64,000 bases of DNA from JAWVYT01 sp046483065 (GCA_046483065.1 JAWODW010000037.1:1-64000); one strand, 5' to 3'; positions 7,690 to 17,544 are shown, counted from the first letter of the stretch. Numbers and translations are program-made. The notes: a model not told the origin generated them from the letters alone.

Positions 7690-7825
7690 CCTGTTACGGT
7701 GAAAAAACGGGCTTTGGCACCAGCGGGATTCGCTCCCGCGGTCCATCGGCGACGCCTCCTTGGACCCCGCCTCCGGCCCAGTCACCTTCGTGGCGACGGC
7801 CCAAACGTAACAACGTACATCTTTG
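7690..7825 (-). ncRNA. Candidate structured leader RNA before the 21-codon ORF
   Basis: Read on the minus strand, the region contains paired segments GGTCC ... GGACC, a GCGGGA-GCGAA-TCCCGC hairpin, and GCCCG followed by six T residues just before the ribosome site. This order (structure, T tract, ribosome site, short ORF) resembles an attenuator or riboswitch-type leader. No known riboswitch consensus was recognised, so the class is left open. It lies between the end of the secreted repeat-protein gene and the short ORF, so it could also be that gene's 3' region. Confidence 0.3.
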
Positions 7826-7855
7826 GACACAAGGATGTGGGAGATCGGCGACCCG

Positions 7856-9100
7856 TCAGTTCTCGAATTCCGCCCGCTCGAAACGGTCCCACGGCACCAG
7901 CACCAGCGTGCCGTCCGGCCGCTCCACGTACACGCCCTTGTTCCCTTCGTCGACGTCGTTGGAGTCGCTCAGCTCGAAGGTCCGGCCGTCCTTCAGCGTG
8001 ACCCGACACACGTCGTATGCCACCCGCTCGATGCTCCGGATGGCGTCGAACTCGATATCCAGGTCCACGCCGTCCCGCACCGCGCCGTCCAGGATCTCCC
8101 ACGTGTACTCCTCGTCGTTGTCCCAGCGGACGAGGCCGGTGTGCGACTCCCCGCCCCGGGCGTACACCGTGCCGGTGATCCGACCGCCGCCGTCGAACAC
8201 GCCGAGCTCGACCTGCCCGGGCGGCGACTCGAAGTCGACCCGCTCGAGCTCGTCCCACTCCACGCGGACCTCCCCCAGCGCCGGGTCCGCCACCATGATG
8301 TCGCGGTTCTCGTCGTTGACATCGTTCGAGCCCCGGAGCACCCGATGCTGCCCGTCGATCAGCGTCACCCGCGCCGCGTTCGAGCTGTACCGCTCGATGG
8401 CCCGGATCCGGCCGAAGGGGATCTCGTGGTCACGACCGCCCTCGTCGCCGTCCAGGACGTCGGTGGTGAAGAGCTCGTCCATGTCCCACGCCACATAGCC
8501 CGTGAACCGGCGCCCGTCCCGGGTCTCCAGCGTGCCGTACAGCCGCTCCCCCCAGCGGGAGGGGACCGACGGGCCGCCCATGAAGTCGATGACCCGGATG
8601 TCGCGCCAGTCGAGCTCCACCTGCCCACCACGGGGGTCCTCCACAAGGATCTCGTCGGCCGACGTGCCCACATCGCCGCCCCGGAGCTCCACCTCCTCCC
8701 CCGACTTCAGAATCACCCGGGCACGGTTGGAGCTCAGCCGCTCCAGCGTGCTCACGTGGCCGAACCGGATCCCCGACTGCGACGACGAGCCGATCTGGAC
8801 CTCGTCCTCGTCCCACGTGATGCCGATGCCGAAAACCTCGATCCGCCGCTCCCGACGCTCCGGCTCCCACCCCAGACGCTCCGCGTCGCGCCGGTTCCGC
8901 TCCGGGATCGGCTTGCTCCCGCTCAGGATGTCGAACCACCCCGCCTCGTTCCCGTCCCACCGGATGAACCCCTCGTACCGCGAGCCGTCGGTGGTCACGA
9001 TCCGGCCGTAGAGGCGGCTCGGGTCCGCGTCGGCCTGGGCCGCGAGCAGGCCGGGGGCGGCCAGCGCCGCGGCGAGTACCATGATCAGGCTGTTGCGCAT
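7856..9100 (-). CDS. Secreted beta-rich repeat protein (414 aa)
   Basis: A signal peptide (MRNSLIMVLAAALAAPGLLA) is followed by three divergent repeats of about 120 residues. Each begins with a strand pair such as LYGRIVTTDGSRYEGFIRWD, LYGTLETRDGRRFTGYVAWD or ITGTVYARGGESHTGLVRWD, and continues with a block like IPFGRIRAIERYSSNAARVT followed by a Gly/Asp/Asn-rich L.SNDV. segment. The arrangement suggests a periplasmic or surface beta-barrel-like repeat protein. No catalytic motif is visible. It is transcribed away from the TetR-led efflux operon, and no operon partner is obvious. Confidence 0.75.
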   Translation of the reverse strand: MRNSLIMVLAAALAAPGLLAAQADADPSRLYGRIVTTDGSRYEGFIRWDGNEAGWFDILSGSKPIPERNRRDAERLGWEPERRERRIEVFGIGITWDEDEVQIGSSSQSGIRFGHVSTLERLSSNRARVILKSGEEVELRGGDVGTSADEILVEDPRGGQVELDWRDIRVIDFMGGPSVPSRWGERLYGTLETRDGRRFTGYVAWDMDELFTTDVLDGDEGGRDHEIPFGRIRAIERYSSNAARVTLIDGQHRVLRGSNDVNDENRDIMVADPALGEVRVEWDELERVDFESPPGQVELGVFDGGGRITGTVYARGGESHTGLVRWDNDEEYTWEILDGAVRDGVDLDIEFDAIRSIERVAYDVCRVTLKDGRTFELSDSNDVDEGNKGVYVERPDGTLVLVPWDRFERAEFEN

Positions 9101-9202
9101 AATGCTATGCCTCCTGCGAATGCACGTGTGTTCCAGACCGCCCTACGTCACGTCCCACCGCCGGGTTTCATCGGCCCGCTCTTGACGTGCTGGCCGGACA
9201 GT

Positions 9203-9235
9203 TTAACTTGTTGGTTAGTTTAACCAATGAGTTAA
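9203..9235. promoter_or_regulatory. Palindromic operator upstream of the TetR gene
   Basis: The sequence TTAACTTGTTGGTTA-GTT-TAACCAATGAGTTAA is a near-perfect palindrome (13 of 15 arm positions match) ending seven bases before the TetR start codon. The perfect core is TTGGTTA-GTT-TAACCAA. A TTGACG hexamer at 9182-9187 may be the -35 element, which would place the operator over the -10 region and transcript start. This is the expected place for an autoregulating TetR dimer that represses the whole efflux operon. Confidence 0.75.
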
Positions 9236-9242
9236 GGACACG

Positions 9243-9869
9243 ATGGCCGAACGGGGCACGGAGGAGCGGATCCTGGACGCGGCGCACACGGTGTTCCTTC
9301 AGCGGGGCACGGCGGGGGCGCGGATGCAGGAAGTGGCGGACGAGGCGGGCGTGAACAAGGCGCTGCTGCACTACTACTTCCGGAGCAAGGACCAGCTGGC
9401 GCAGGCGGTGTTCCGGCGGGCGCTCGGTGAACTGCTGCCGCAGGCGATGGAGGTTCTGCGGTCGGGCGTGCCGGTGGAGGAGAAGGTTCGGCGGATCGTG
9501 GAGCTGGAGGTGGACACGCTGCGTCGGAACCCGTTCCTCCCGGGCTACCTGCTGGGGGAGTTGACGCATCACCCGGAACGGGTCCATGAGATCTTCGAGT
9601 CGGTGGCGGGGATGCAGCTGGGGCAGCTGGGCGACGAGGTCCGATCGACGCTCCGGTCGCAACTCGAGGAGGCGGCCGAGGCGGGGCGACTGCGGGCGAT
9701 CCCGCCCGAGGACTTCCTCATGAACCTGATCTCCATGGCGATCTTCCCGTTCGCGGCGCGCCCGCTCCTGCGTCTTATGCTGGACCTGGACGACGAGGGC
9801 TTCGACGCGTTGATGGAGGCGCGCAAGGAGCGCGTGCCGGACTTCTTCCTGAAGGCACTGCGACCATGA
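9243..9869 (+). CDS. TetR/AcrR family transcriptional regulator
   Basis: A 208-aa regulator with the canonical N-terminal helix-turn-helix (RILDAAHTVFLQRGTAGARM, QEVADEAGVNKALLHYYFRS, KDQLAQAVF) and a helical ligand-binding C-terminal domain. It is the first gene of a six-partner export operon and overlaps the TolC-type gene by four bases (ATGA). A strong palindrome just upstream is its likely own operator. By gene order it corresponds to CecR (YbiH) of the E. coli cecR-ybhGFSR operon. The inducing ligand is unknown but is likely a substrate of the pump. Confidence 0.93.
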   Translation: MAERGTEERILDAAHTVFLQRGTAGARMQEVADEAGVNKALLHYYFRSKDQLAQAVFRRALGELLPQAMEVLRSGVPVEEKVRRIVELEVDTLRRNPFLPGYLLGELTHHPERVHEIFESVAGMQLGQLGDEVRSTLRSQLEEAAEAGRLRAIPPEDFLMNLISMAIFPFAARPLLRLMLDLDDEGFDALMEARKERVPDFFLKALRP

Positions 9870-11248
9870 TTACGGAAACGTTGATGGCGGCCCTCCTGCT
9901 GGCGGGCCCGACGCCGACACCCGGCGACTACGACGGAGCGGCTCCCCGGTCCACCGTGGGCGACACGGTCCAGGGCGAGGAACTGACGCTGGCGGAGGTC
10001 CTGGAGTCGGCGCTGCGCACGCACCCGTCGGTGGCGGGGGCCGAGGCCCGGGCGGACGCGGCGGCCGCGGCCAGGGGCGAGGCTCGTGCGGCGCGGCTGC
10101 CCACGGTGGCGGCCTCGGCGGTGGCCACCCAGTACCAGGAGCCCATGGTGGTAGCCCCGCTCCACGGCTTCGACATCCGGTCTCCGCCGCAGTTCGATGA
10201 GACGCTCTACCAGGGCCACGCGTCGGCGGAGTACACGCTCTTCGACGGCGGTGCCCGGGGCGCCCGGATCCGGGCGTCGACGGCGCTGGAGTCGTCGGCC
10301 GCGTCGGGGCTCGCCGCGGCCTGCGACCGGGTGTTCGCCGACGTCACGTCGGCGTACCTCGCGGCGCTGACGGCGGACGAGGTGCTCCGGGCCCACGACC
10401 GCTGGGTGGAGGCGCTGGAGGAGGAGAAGGCGCGGGCGCGGCTGCTGTTCGAGGAGGGGAAGACACCGCGACTGGCGGTGCTGCGGACGGAGGCGGCGCT
10501 GAGCCGTGCCCGGGCGGAGCGGGAGGCGGCCGACGAGGGGCTCCGGCTGGCCCACCATCGGCTGGCCCGGGTCTCGGGGCTGGACGCCGGGCGGGTCCGG
10601 AGCGCCACGCTGGCGGGTGTGGCCCTGGCCGAGGAGACGCTCCGGGGCCGGGAGGCGCTGGTGGCGCAGGCCCGGGAGGCCAACCCGGGGCTGGCGCAGG
10701 CGTCGAGCCGGGTCTCGGCCACGGAGACGCGGGTGGCGGCGGCGAGGTCGTCGTACCTGCCGCGGGTCTCCGTCTCGGGCCGCTACAGCGCATTCGGCGC
10801 GCCGGGCACGGACGTGCTCGGTGAGTGGCAGGCGGGGGTGCAGGTGAGCTACCCGCTCTTCACCGGTGGCGCCCGTGGCGCGGGTGTGGAGCGGGCGGAG
10901 GCGGAAGCGGCGGCGGCCCGTGCGGAGCGGCGGCTGGCGGAGCAGGAAGTGGCGGACGCGGTAGACGCGGCGCTGCTGGCGTATCGTTCGGCCGGGGCCC
11001 GGGTGACGGCGCTGGCGGCGGCGGTGGAGCAGAGCGCCGAGGTGGCCCGGATCGAGGCACTGGCGCTGGAGTCGGGCGCCGGCGTGCAGACGGACTACCT
11101 CCGGGCCGAGGCCGAGCTCATGGAAGCCCGGTCGGGGCTGGCGGAAGCGCGTCACGCGGAGGTCCAGGCCCGGGTGCGACTGGCCCAGGCCACAGGGACG
11201 CTGACCGAGGAATGGCTGGCACAGCTGACGGAAAGGGCGGAGCGATGA
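9866..11248 (+). CDS. TolC family outer-membrane efflux protein
   Basis: A 460-aa protein with the internal duplication typical of outer-membrane efflux channels: LTLAEVLESALRTHPSVAGA and the matching second half (ALVAQAREANPGLAQASSRV), strand regions TLFDGGARGARIRASTALE and YPLFTGGARGAGVERAEAE, and long alanine/arginine-rich coiled helices. The N terminus is a short hydrophobic leader (METLMAALLLAG-like). It overlaps the TetR gene upstream and the HlyD gene downstream by four bases each, indicating translational coupling. It should provide the outer-membrane exit duct for the ABC-2 exporter encoded next. Confidence 0.9.
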   Translation: MITETLMAALLLAGPTPTPGDYDGAAPRSTVGDTVQGEELTLAEVLESALRTHPSVAGAEARADAAAAARGEARAARLPTVAASAVATQYQEPMVVAPLHGFDIRSPPQFDETLYQGHASAEYTLFDGGARGARIRASTALESSAASGLAAACDRVFADVTSAYLAALTADEVLRAHDRWVEALEEEKARARLLFEEGKTPRLAVLRTEAALSRARAEREAADEGLRLAHHRLARVSGLDAGRVRSATLAGVALAEETLRGREALVAQAREANPGLAQASSRVSATETRVAAARSSYLPRVSVSGRYSAFGAPGTDVLGEWQAGVQVSYPLFTGGARGAGVERAEAEAAAARAERRLAEQEVADAVDAALLAYRSAGARVTALAAAVEQSAEVARIEALALESGAGVQTDYLRAEAELMEARSGLAEARHAEVQARVRLAQATGTLTEEWLAQLTERAER

Positions 11249-12285
11249 AGCGACGGATCGCGGCGGCGGTGGCGGTGGTGGCCATCGCCGCGCTGGCGTG
11301 GGTCACGCTCGGCGGCGGCAACGGCACCGACGAGGTGGACGCGTCGGGCACGGTGGAGGCGATGGACGCGGACCTGGGGTTCAGCGCGCCGGGCCGGGTG
11401 GCGGAGGTGGGCGTGCGTGAGGGCGACCGGGTACGGCGAGGTGAGGTGCTTGCGCGCCTCGATGCCTCGGAGCTGGAGGCCCGGAAGTCTGCGGCGGAGG
11501 CGCAGCTCGATGCGGCCCGGGCGGCGCTTTCGGAGCTGGAGGCCGGCGCCCGGAGCGAGGACATCGCCCAGGCCCGATCGGCGGTCCGGGCGGCGGAGCA
11601 GCAGCTGGAGGACGCGCGCCGTGACCTGGAGCGGGCGCGGACGCTGCACGAGGGCGGCGCGGTGAGCCAGGAGGCGCTGGACAAGGCGGAGACCCGGTAC
11701 GAGGTCACGGCGTCGCAGCTCGAGCAGGCCCGGCAGCGGCTCCAGGCGCTGGAGTCGGGCCCGCGCAGCGAGCGGATCCGCGCGCAGCGGGCGGCCGTGG
11801 CCGCCGCCGAGGCGCAGGTCCGGCAGGCGACGGCGGCGCTGGAGAACGCCGTGGTGACGGCGCCCTTCGACGGCCGGATCACCACGCGCCACCGTGACCC
11901 GGGCGAGACGGTGCAGCCGGGGCAGCCGGTGGTCACGCTCCTGGACCCCGATGACCGCTGGGTCCGGATCTACGTGGCGGAGAACCGGATCGGCGCCGTC
12001 CGGATCGGGCAGCGCGCCGTGATCACGTCGGACACCTACCCGGAGCGGGAGTACGGCGGCCGGGTGGTCTTCATCGCGCAGGAGGCCGAGTTCACGCCCC
12101 GGAACGTCCAGACCCGTGAGGATCGGGTGAAGCTGGTCTACGCCGTGCGCGTGGAGATCACCGGCGACCCGGACTACGTGCTGAAGCCCGGCACGCCGGC
12201 GGACGTCCGGCTGGTTTCAGGGAGCGACGATGGGTCCGCGGCCGGGGCCAACGGGCCGGGCACCCGCGGCACCGACCACGGCTGA
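11245..12285 (+). CDS. HlyD family periplasmic adaptor (YbhG-like)
   Basis: A membrane fusion protein of 346 aa. It has one N-terminal membrane anchor (AAAVAVVAIAALAWVTLGGG), a split biotinyl-lipoyl domain (SGTVEAMDADLGFSAPGRVA, VREGDRVRRGEVLARLD and later VTAPFDGRITTRHRDPGETV), a long alpha-helical hairpin rich in Ala/Glu/Arg, and a C-terminal beta-barrel (RVKLVYAVRVEI). The ATG at 11245 is chosen because it overlaps the TolC stop codon and is followed at once by the anchor. In the operon it would link the two ABC-2 permeases to the TolC-type channel. Confidence 0.92.
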   Translation: MKRRIAAAVAVVAIAALAWVTLGGGNGTDEVDASGTVEAMDADLGFSAPGRVAEVGVREGDRVRRGEVLARLDASELEARKSAAEAQLDAARAALSELEAGARSEDIAQARSAVRAAEQQLEDARRDLERARTLHEGGAVSQEALDKAETRYEVTASQLEQARQRLQALESGPRSERIRAQRAAVAAAEAQVRQATAALENAVVTAPFDGRITTRHRDPGETVQPGQPVVTLLDPDDRWVRIYVAENRIGAVRIGQRAVITSDTYPEREYGGRVVFIAQEAEFTPRNVQTREDRVKLVYAVRVEITGDPDYVLKPGTPADVRLVSGSDDGSAAGANGPGTRGTDHG

Positions 12286-13194
12286 TGGCCGCCGTCGAAG
12301 TCCGGGGTCTGACCCGTCGCTTCGGGCCCCTCACCGCCGTCTCCGACGTCACCTTCGAGGTGGACGCCGGCGAGCTCTTCGGGCTCGTGGGCCCCGATGG
12401 GGCCGGGAAGACGACCACGCTGCGGATGCTCGCCGGTGTGCTCCCGCCGTCGGAGGGCGACGCCATCGTCGCCGGCTGCTCGGTGGCCTCCGAGCCCGAC
12501 GCGGTGCGCCCCCACATCGCGTACATGGCCCAGCGGTTCGGGCTCTACGAGGATCTGACCGTGCGGGAGAACCTGGACTTCTACGCCGACCTGTACCGGG
12601 TGCCGACGTCGGAGCGGCCGGAGCGGCTGGAGCGGCTGTACGCGTTCAGCAACCTGGCGGAGTTCGAGGACCGGCTGGCGGGCAACCTGTCGGGCGGGAT
12701 GAAGCAGAAGCTGAGCCTCTCGTGCGCCCTCATCCATCGGCCGGACATCCTGCTCCTGGACGAGCCCACGTTCGGCGTGGACCCGATCAGCCGGCGGGAC
12801 CTCTGGCTGATCCTCCACGAGATGGTGGCGGCCGGAGTCACGGTAATCGTTTCCACGGCGTACCTGGACGAGGCGGAGCGGTGCGACCGGGTGGCGTTCC
12901 TGCACCAGGGCGAGGTCATGGCGCTGGACGATCCGGAGACGCTCCAGCAGTCACTGCCGGGCGCCGTCCTCGAGGTCCGGGCCGACCGCCCCCGGGCCGC
13001 CCGGGACGCCCTCCGGTCGGCGGCCGACGTGCGCCGGGCCACCCTCTTCGGCGAAACCGTCCACGCCGTAGTGGGCGAGGACGCAGGCGACGAGGTCGTG
13101 CGCCGGGCGCTGGACGACGCCGGCGTAGCCGTCACGGAAGTGCGTCGAGTGGAGGCGTCGCTGGAAGACGTGTTCATCGAGCGGGTGGCGGATC

Positions 13195-13202
<8 letters not shown>
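12285..13202 (+). CDS. ABC transporter ATPase, first half of a YbhF-like pair
   Basis: A 305-aa nucleotide-binding subunit. Walker A is GPDGAGKTTT (residues 37-46; the usual Asn is Asp), the Q-loop is MAQRFGLYEDLTV, the signature LSGGMKQKLSL is intact, and Walker B is ILLLDEPTFG. The H-loop reads VSTAYLDEAERCD: the switch histidine is replaced by alanine. The start ATG overlaps the HlyD stop by one base and the gene overlaps the next ATPase by eight bases. In E. coli YbhF the two ATPase domains are in one chain; here they are separate. With the partner's defects it would form one canonical and one degenerate ATP site. Confidence 0.92.
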
Positions 13203-14127
<925 letters not shown>

Positions 14128-14128
14128 C

Positions 14129-15244
14129 ATGAGCTGGATGCGCCTGGTGGCCATGGCCCGGAAGGAGTGGCTCCAGCTCCGGCGTGACCCCCGGAGCATG
14201 ACGCTGGCGTTCGTGCTACCGGTCCTCATGCTGCTCTTCTTCGGCTACGCCATCACGTGGGACGTGAAGGACCTGGATCTGGTGGTGCTGGACCAGGACC
14301 GGACGGCCCGGAGCCGAACGCTCATCGAGGCGTTCGGCGCCAGCGGCTACTTCACCGTGGTGGACCGCCTCGACTCCTACGGCCAGGTGGCCGATGCCGT
14401 GGGGCGGGGCAACGCCGGCTCGGTGCTGGTCATCCCGCCGGGCTTTGCCCGGGACCTTGCGGCGGGCCGGGAGGCACCAGTGCAGCTCCTGCTGGACGGC
14501 GCCGACGCCAACAGCGCCACCATCGCCTTCAACTACGCCGATGCCATCGTGGATCGGTGGTCCCGGGACGCAGTCCTCCAGGGCCGGGATCTGCGGCTCC
14601 CGCTCACGGCGGAGGTCCGGACCTGGTACAACCCCACGCTGTCGAGCCGGAACATGATCGTGCCGGGACTCATCTCGGTGATCATGATGACCATCGCCGC
14701 CATGCTCACGGCGCTGACCATCGCCCGGGAGTGGGAGCGGGGCACCATGGAGCAGCTGGTCTCGACGCCGGCCACGAAGCTCGAGATCCTCATCGGGAAG
14801 CTGGTCCCGTACGTGGTCATCGGGCTGCTGGACGTGGGGCTCATCGTTCTGGCGGGGCTGTTCATTTTCGGGGTTCCGTTCCGGGGCCCGGTGGTGGTGT
14901 TCTTCGCCCAGACCTTCCTCTTCCTGGTGGGCGCGCTGGGCCTCGGCATGCTGATCTCGGCGGCGGCCAAGACCCAGTTCCTGGCCACGCAGGTGGCGCT
15001 CATCGCTACCCTCCTGCCGGCCATGCTCCTGAGCGGGTTCCTCTTCGAGATCGAGGCCATGCCGGAAGTGCTCCAGGCCATCACGTACCTGGTCCCGGCC
15101 CGCTACCACGTGGTGGTGGCCCGGGGGATCATGCTCAAGGGCGTGGGGCCCGGCGTGCTCTGGATCCAGAGCGTCTTCATGATCGTCTTCGCCGTGGTGG
15201 GGATCGGGCTGGCGGCACGGGTCTTCAAGAAGGAGGTGGCGTGA
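14129..15244 (+). CDS. ABC-2 type permease (YbhS-like)
   Basis: A 371-aa membrane subunit of the ABC-2 exporter superfamily. One membrane helix near the N terminus (MTLAFVLPVLMLLFFGYAIT) is followed by a large periplasmic domain of about 150 residues (VLDQDRTARSRTLIEAFG, GNAGSVLVIPPGFARDLAAG), then five C-terminal helices with the family motifs EWERGTMEQLVSTPATKLEI and ATLLPAMLLSGFLFEIEAMP. The ATG at 14129 is two bases after the ATPase stop. It pairs with the next gene as a heterodimeric permease, as YbhS and YbhR do in E. coli. Confidence 0.93.
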   Translation: MSWMRLVAMARKEWLQLRRDPRSMTLAFVLPVLMLLFFGYAITWDVKDLDLVVLDQDRTARSRTLIEAFGASGYFTVVDRLDSYGQVADAVGRGNAGSVLVIPPGFARDLAAGREAPVQLLLDGADANSATIAFNYADAIVDRWSRDAVLQGRDLRLPLTAEVRTWYNPTLSSRNMIVPGLISVIMMTIAAMLTALTIAREWERGTMEQLVSTPATKLEILIGKLVPYVVIGLLDVGLIVLAGLFIFGVPFRGPVVVFFAQTFLFLVGALGLGMLISAAAKTQFLATQVALIATLLPAMLLSGFLFEIEAMPEVLQAITYLVPARYHVVVARGIMLKGVGPGVLWIQSVFMIVFAVVGIGLAARVFKKEVA

Positions 15245-16365
15245 TGGACTGGACCCGCGTCCGACGTATGATCATGAAGGAGCTCCGGCAGATCTTCCGG
15301 GACCCCCGCATGGGGCGGATCGTCTTCATCGCCCCGGTCATCCAGCTCGTGATCTTCGGCTACGCGGTGAACACCGACATCCGGCAGACGGCCACCTACG
15401 TGGTGGACCACGACCGCACCGCCGAGTCCCGGGCCCTGGTGGACGCGCTGACGGCGTCGGGCTACTTCCGGGTCGCGGACCGGTCCCGGGACCCGCAGGC
15501 CATGGCAAGCGCGCTGGACCGGGGCAACGTCATTGTGGGGGTGGAGATCCCCGCCGACTACAGCGAGGACCTGGCGGCGGGCCGGGGCGCCGTGATCCAG
15601 ATCATCACCGACGGGAGCAACTCGAACACGGCCACCATCGCCCAGGGGAACGCGCTGCGTATCATCCGGGACTACACCGCCCGCCGCGTTGAGGCGGGCG
15701 GTGGCTCCCTGCCCGAGGGCGTGGACCTGCGGATCCGGGCGTGGTTCAACCCGGACCTGGCCAGCCGGGTCTACAACGTGCCGGCGGTGCTGGGCGTGAT
15801 CGTGCTCCTCATGTCGGGGCTGCTGACGGCCGTGGCGGTGGTCCGGGAGCGGGAGATGGGCACCATGGAGCAGCTCCTGGTCACGCCCATGCGACCCGCG
15901 GAGCTGATCCTCGGCAAGACGCTCCCCGTGGCCCTGATCGCCACCATCCAGATCATCCTGGTCACCGTGGTGGCCATCTTCTGGTTCGACGTGCCGTTCC
16001 GGGGCAGCCTCGCGGCGCTGGCCCTTGCCGCCGCCATCTACATCGTCAGCGGCCTCTCCTTCGGACTCCTCATCTCCACCATGGCCCGCACGCTCCAGGA
16101 AGCGCTCATGGTCCTGTTCCTCTTCTTCATGCCCGCCATCATCCTGAGCGGCTTCATGTTCCCCATCTTCACCATGCCCGAGGTCTTCGAGTGGGTCACC
16201 TACGTGAACCCCATCCGCCACTTCCTGGAGATCGTCCGCCCGATCTTCCTCAAGGGCGCCGGCGTCGCGGACCTCTGGCTGTCCTATGTCTACCTTCTTC
16301 TGATCGCGGTGGCCGGGTTCGCGGCCGCGCGAGCGCGGATCGCCAGGACGGGTCTGGTCGGCTAG
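15244..16365 (+). CDS. ABC-2 type permease (YbhR-like)
   Basis: A 373-aa paralogue of the preceding permease with the same plan: one N-terminal helix (IVFIAPVIQLVIFGYAVNTD), a large external domain (YVVDHDRTAESRALVDAL, IVGVEIPADYSEDLAAG) and five helices with REREMGTMEQLLVTPMRPAE and FFMPAIILSGFMFPIFTMPE. Its ATG overlaps the stop of the first permease by one base. It is the last gene of the operon. YbhFSR-type systems have been linked to drug and ion export in E. coli; the substrate here is not determined by the sequence. Confidence 0.93.
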   Translation: MDWTRVRRMIMKELRQIFRDPRMGRIVFIAPVIQLVIFGYAVNTDIRQTATYVVDHDRTAESRALVDALTASGYFRVADRSRDPQAMASALDRGNVIVGVEIPADYSEDLAAGRGAVIQIITDGSNSNTATIAQGNALRIIRDYTARRVEAGGGSLPEGVDLRIRAWFNPDLASRVYNVPAVLGVIVLLMSGLLTAVAVVREREMGTMEQLLVTPMRPAELILGKTLPVALIATIQIILVTVVAIFWFDVPFRGSLAALALAAAIYIVSGLSFGLLISTMARTLQEALMVLFLFFMPAIILSGFMFPIFTMPEVFEWVTYVNPIRHFLEIVRPIFLKGAGVADLWLSYVYLLLIAVAGFAAARARIARTGLVG

Positions 16366-16653
16366 AAGGCGCGGCCGATCGCCCTGCGGGCGCCCGACCG
16401 CGCGACTGGGGGATGATCCGGGTCGTTCTCGGTTCGCGGTGGAGTCCGCCATGCCCCGGCGGAGTCAGACTGGGGGACTGGGTGGATCGCGCGAGGTTGT
16501 CGGCCGCAATCCCCCAGTCCCCCAGTCGGGGATCAGAGAGGAAGGCCGGGACAAACCATGCAACACAGCCGTGCCGCGAACCACATCCCCCAGTCGCGGC
16601 TGCCTCAGGAGGCCAAAGCGAACGCCGCCTGCGCCCCGAACGTCCGGGCCGCC
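16366..16653. repeat. Post-operon region with CCCCCAGTC inverted repeats
   Basis: The gap between the export operon and the convergent HD gene contains a 13-bp perfect inverted repeat CTGGGGGACTGGG (16470-16482) / CCCAGTCCCCCAG (16513-16525), which may act as a terminator-like hairpin. Two more copies of the word CGCGACTGGGGGAT or its complement lie at 16401-16419 and 16584-16601. The same word occurs near 2868-2890 and 36946-36970, so it is a dispersed REP-like motif. No gene is seen here. Confidence 0.6.
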
Positions 16654-17544
16654 CTACAGCCGGAACCCGCGCAGCAGTCGCTTCTCCTTCTCCCCCTCGA
16701 TCTCGGCTTCCAGCTCGATGTACGGCTCGAGTCCGCTCCCCTTGAGCTTCTCCCGGAAGAGCTGATCGAGCTGGAAGACGCCGGCGGAGTTGGTCATCTC
16801 GATGACCAGCCGGATCGGCTTCTCGCTCCCCTCCTGGATGTGGACCTGCTCGATGGCGGCGGCCGAGACGGAGTGGATGCTGGCGGCGCTCTCGCGCTCG
16901 AAGGGGATCCGGGAGCGGCCCTTGGCCATGTCCAGGGCGTCGGCGATGCGGACGATCCCGGCCTCCACGGTGAGGGGTCTCCCGCCGGAGCGATGGGCGA
17001 TGATGGCGTGGAGCGTCTCGCTCCGAACGATGGTGGCTTCGGCCACGTCGTACTCGTCGGCCAGCAGCTCGATGAGCTTGGGTTGGGCCACGAACAGGGA
17101 GAAGCCCTCGTGGTCGGCCCGGTGGATGGACATGCCCAGGTCGTGGAGGAGGGCGGCCAGCGCCACCACTACCTCGGCGTCATCGGTGGTCAGCCCGTGG
17201 TCCTTCACCACGCTGGGCTCCACGCCGGCCTTCACCAGGAGCCGGAAGAGCCGCACGGCTATGTTGGTCACGATCTTCACGTGCACGGGCCCGTGGTCGG
17301 TCATGCCGAGGCGGTTGATGGCCGTGACGTTGGCGGCGGTCCAGAGGGCGTAGAGCTCGTCGTCGTCGTTGACCCGATCCATGATCCGGGCGAGACGGTC
17401 GTTCCCCTTGGTGGGCAGCCGGATGACCACGCGGCGCTCGAGGCGCTCGGCCAGGGTGCTCGGGAAGTCGTCAACGTCGGGATCCACGGCGTCGGGCCCC
17501 ACGGCGTCGGGCCCCACGGGTCCCGCGTTCTGCTCGTCGCTCAC
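16654..17544 (-). CDS. HD-domain phosphohydrolase (296 aa)
   Basis: A soluble HD-superfamily protein. Candidate metal ligands are H84 and H88 (TDHGPVHVK), the HD doublet 134-135 (ALLHDLGMS), and H141/H145 (IHRADHEG). The GTG start overlaps the purK stop codon in a GTGA arrangement, so it is translated with purE-purK. The N terminus contains a short duplicated GPDAV element. The enzyme should hydrolyse a phosphate ester or nucleotide; the tie to purine synthesis genes favours a nucleotide-type substrate, but this is inference. The C-terminal part (from VEAGIVRIADALDMAKGRSR) continues the helical domain and ends in a basic tail. Confidence 0.8.
   Translation of the reverse strand: MSDEQNAGPVGPDAVGPDAVDPDVDDFPSTLAERLERRVVIRLPTKGNDRLARIMDRVNDDDELYALWTAANVTAINRLGMTDHGPVHVKIVTNIAVRLFRLLVKAGVEPSVVKDHGLTTDDAEVVVALAALLHDLGMSIHRADHEGFSLFVAQPKLIELLADEYDVAEATIVRSETLHAIIAHRSGGRPLTVEAGIVRIADALDMAKGRSRIPFERESAASIHSVSAAAIEQVHIQEGSEKPIRLVIEMTNSAGVFQLDQLFREKLKGSGLEPYIELEAEIEGEKEKRLLRGFRL

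Noticed and set aside
7681..7692. Match to the 3' end of 16S rRNA (GGATCACCTCCT)
   Set aside because: Only these twelve bases match and no rRNA sequence adjoins; on the other strand it is a perfect Shine-Dalgarno sequence.
7728..7765. tRNA-like T-arm (GCGGG-ATTCGCT-CCCGC)
   Set aside because: No matching acceptor, D or anticodon arms could be found on either strand.
10825..11244. Upstream extension of the HlyD frame into the TolC gene
   Set aside because: The extension is Gly/Arg-rich shadow sequence; the ATG at 11245 overlaps the TolC stop and is followed by the membrane anchor.
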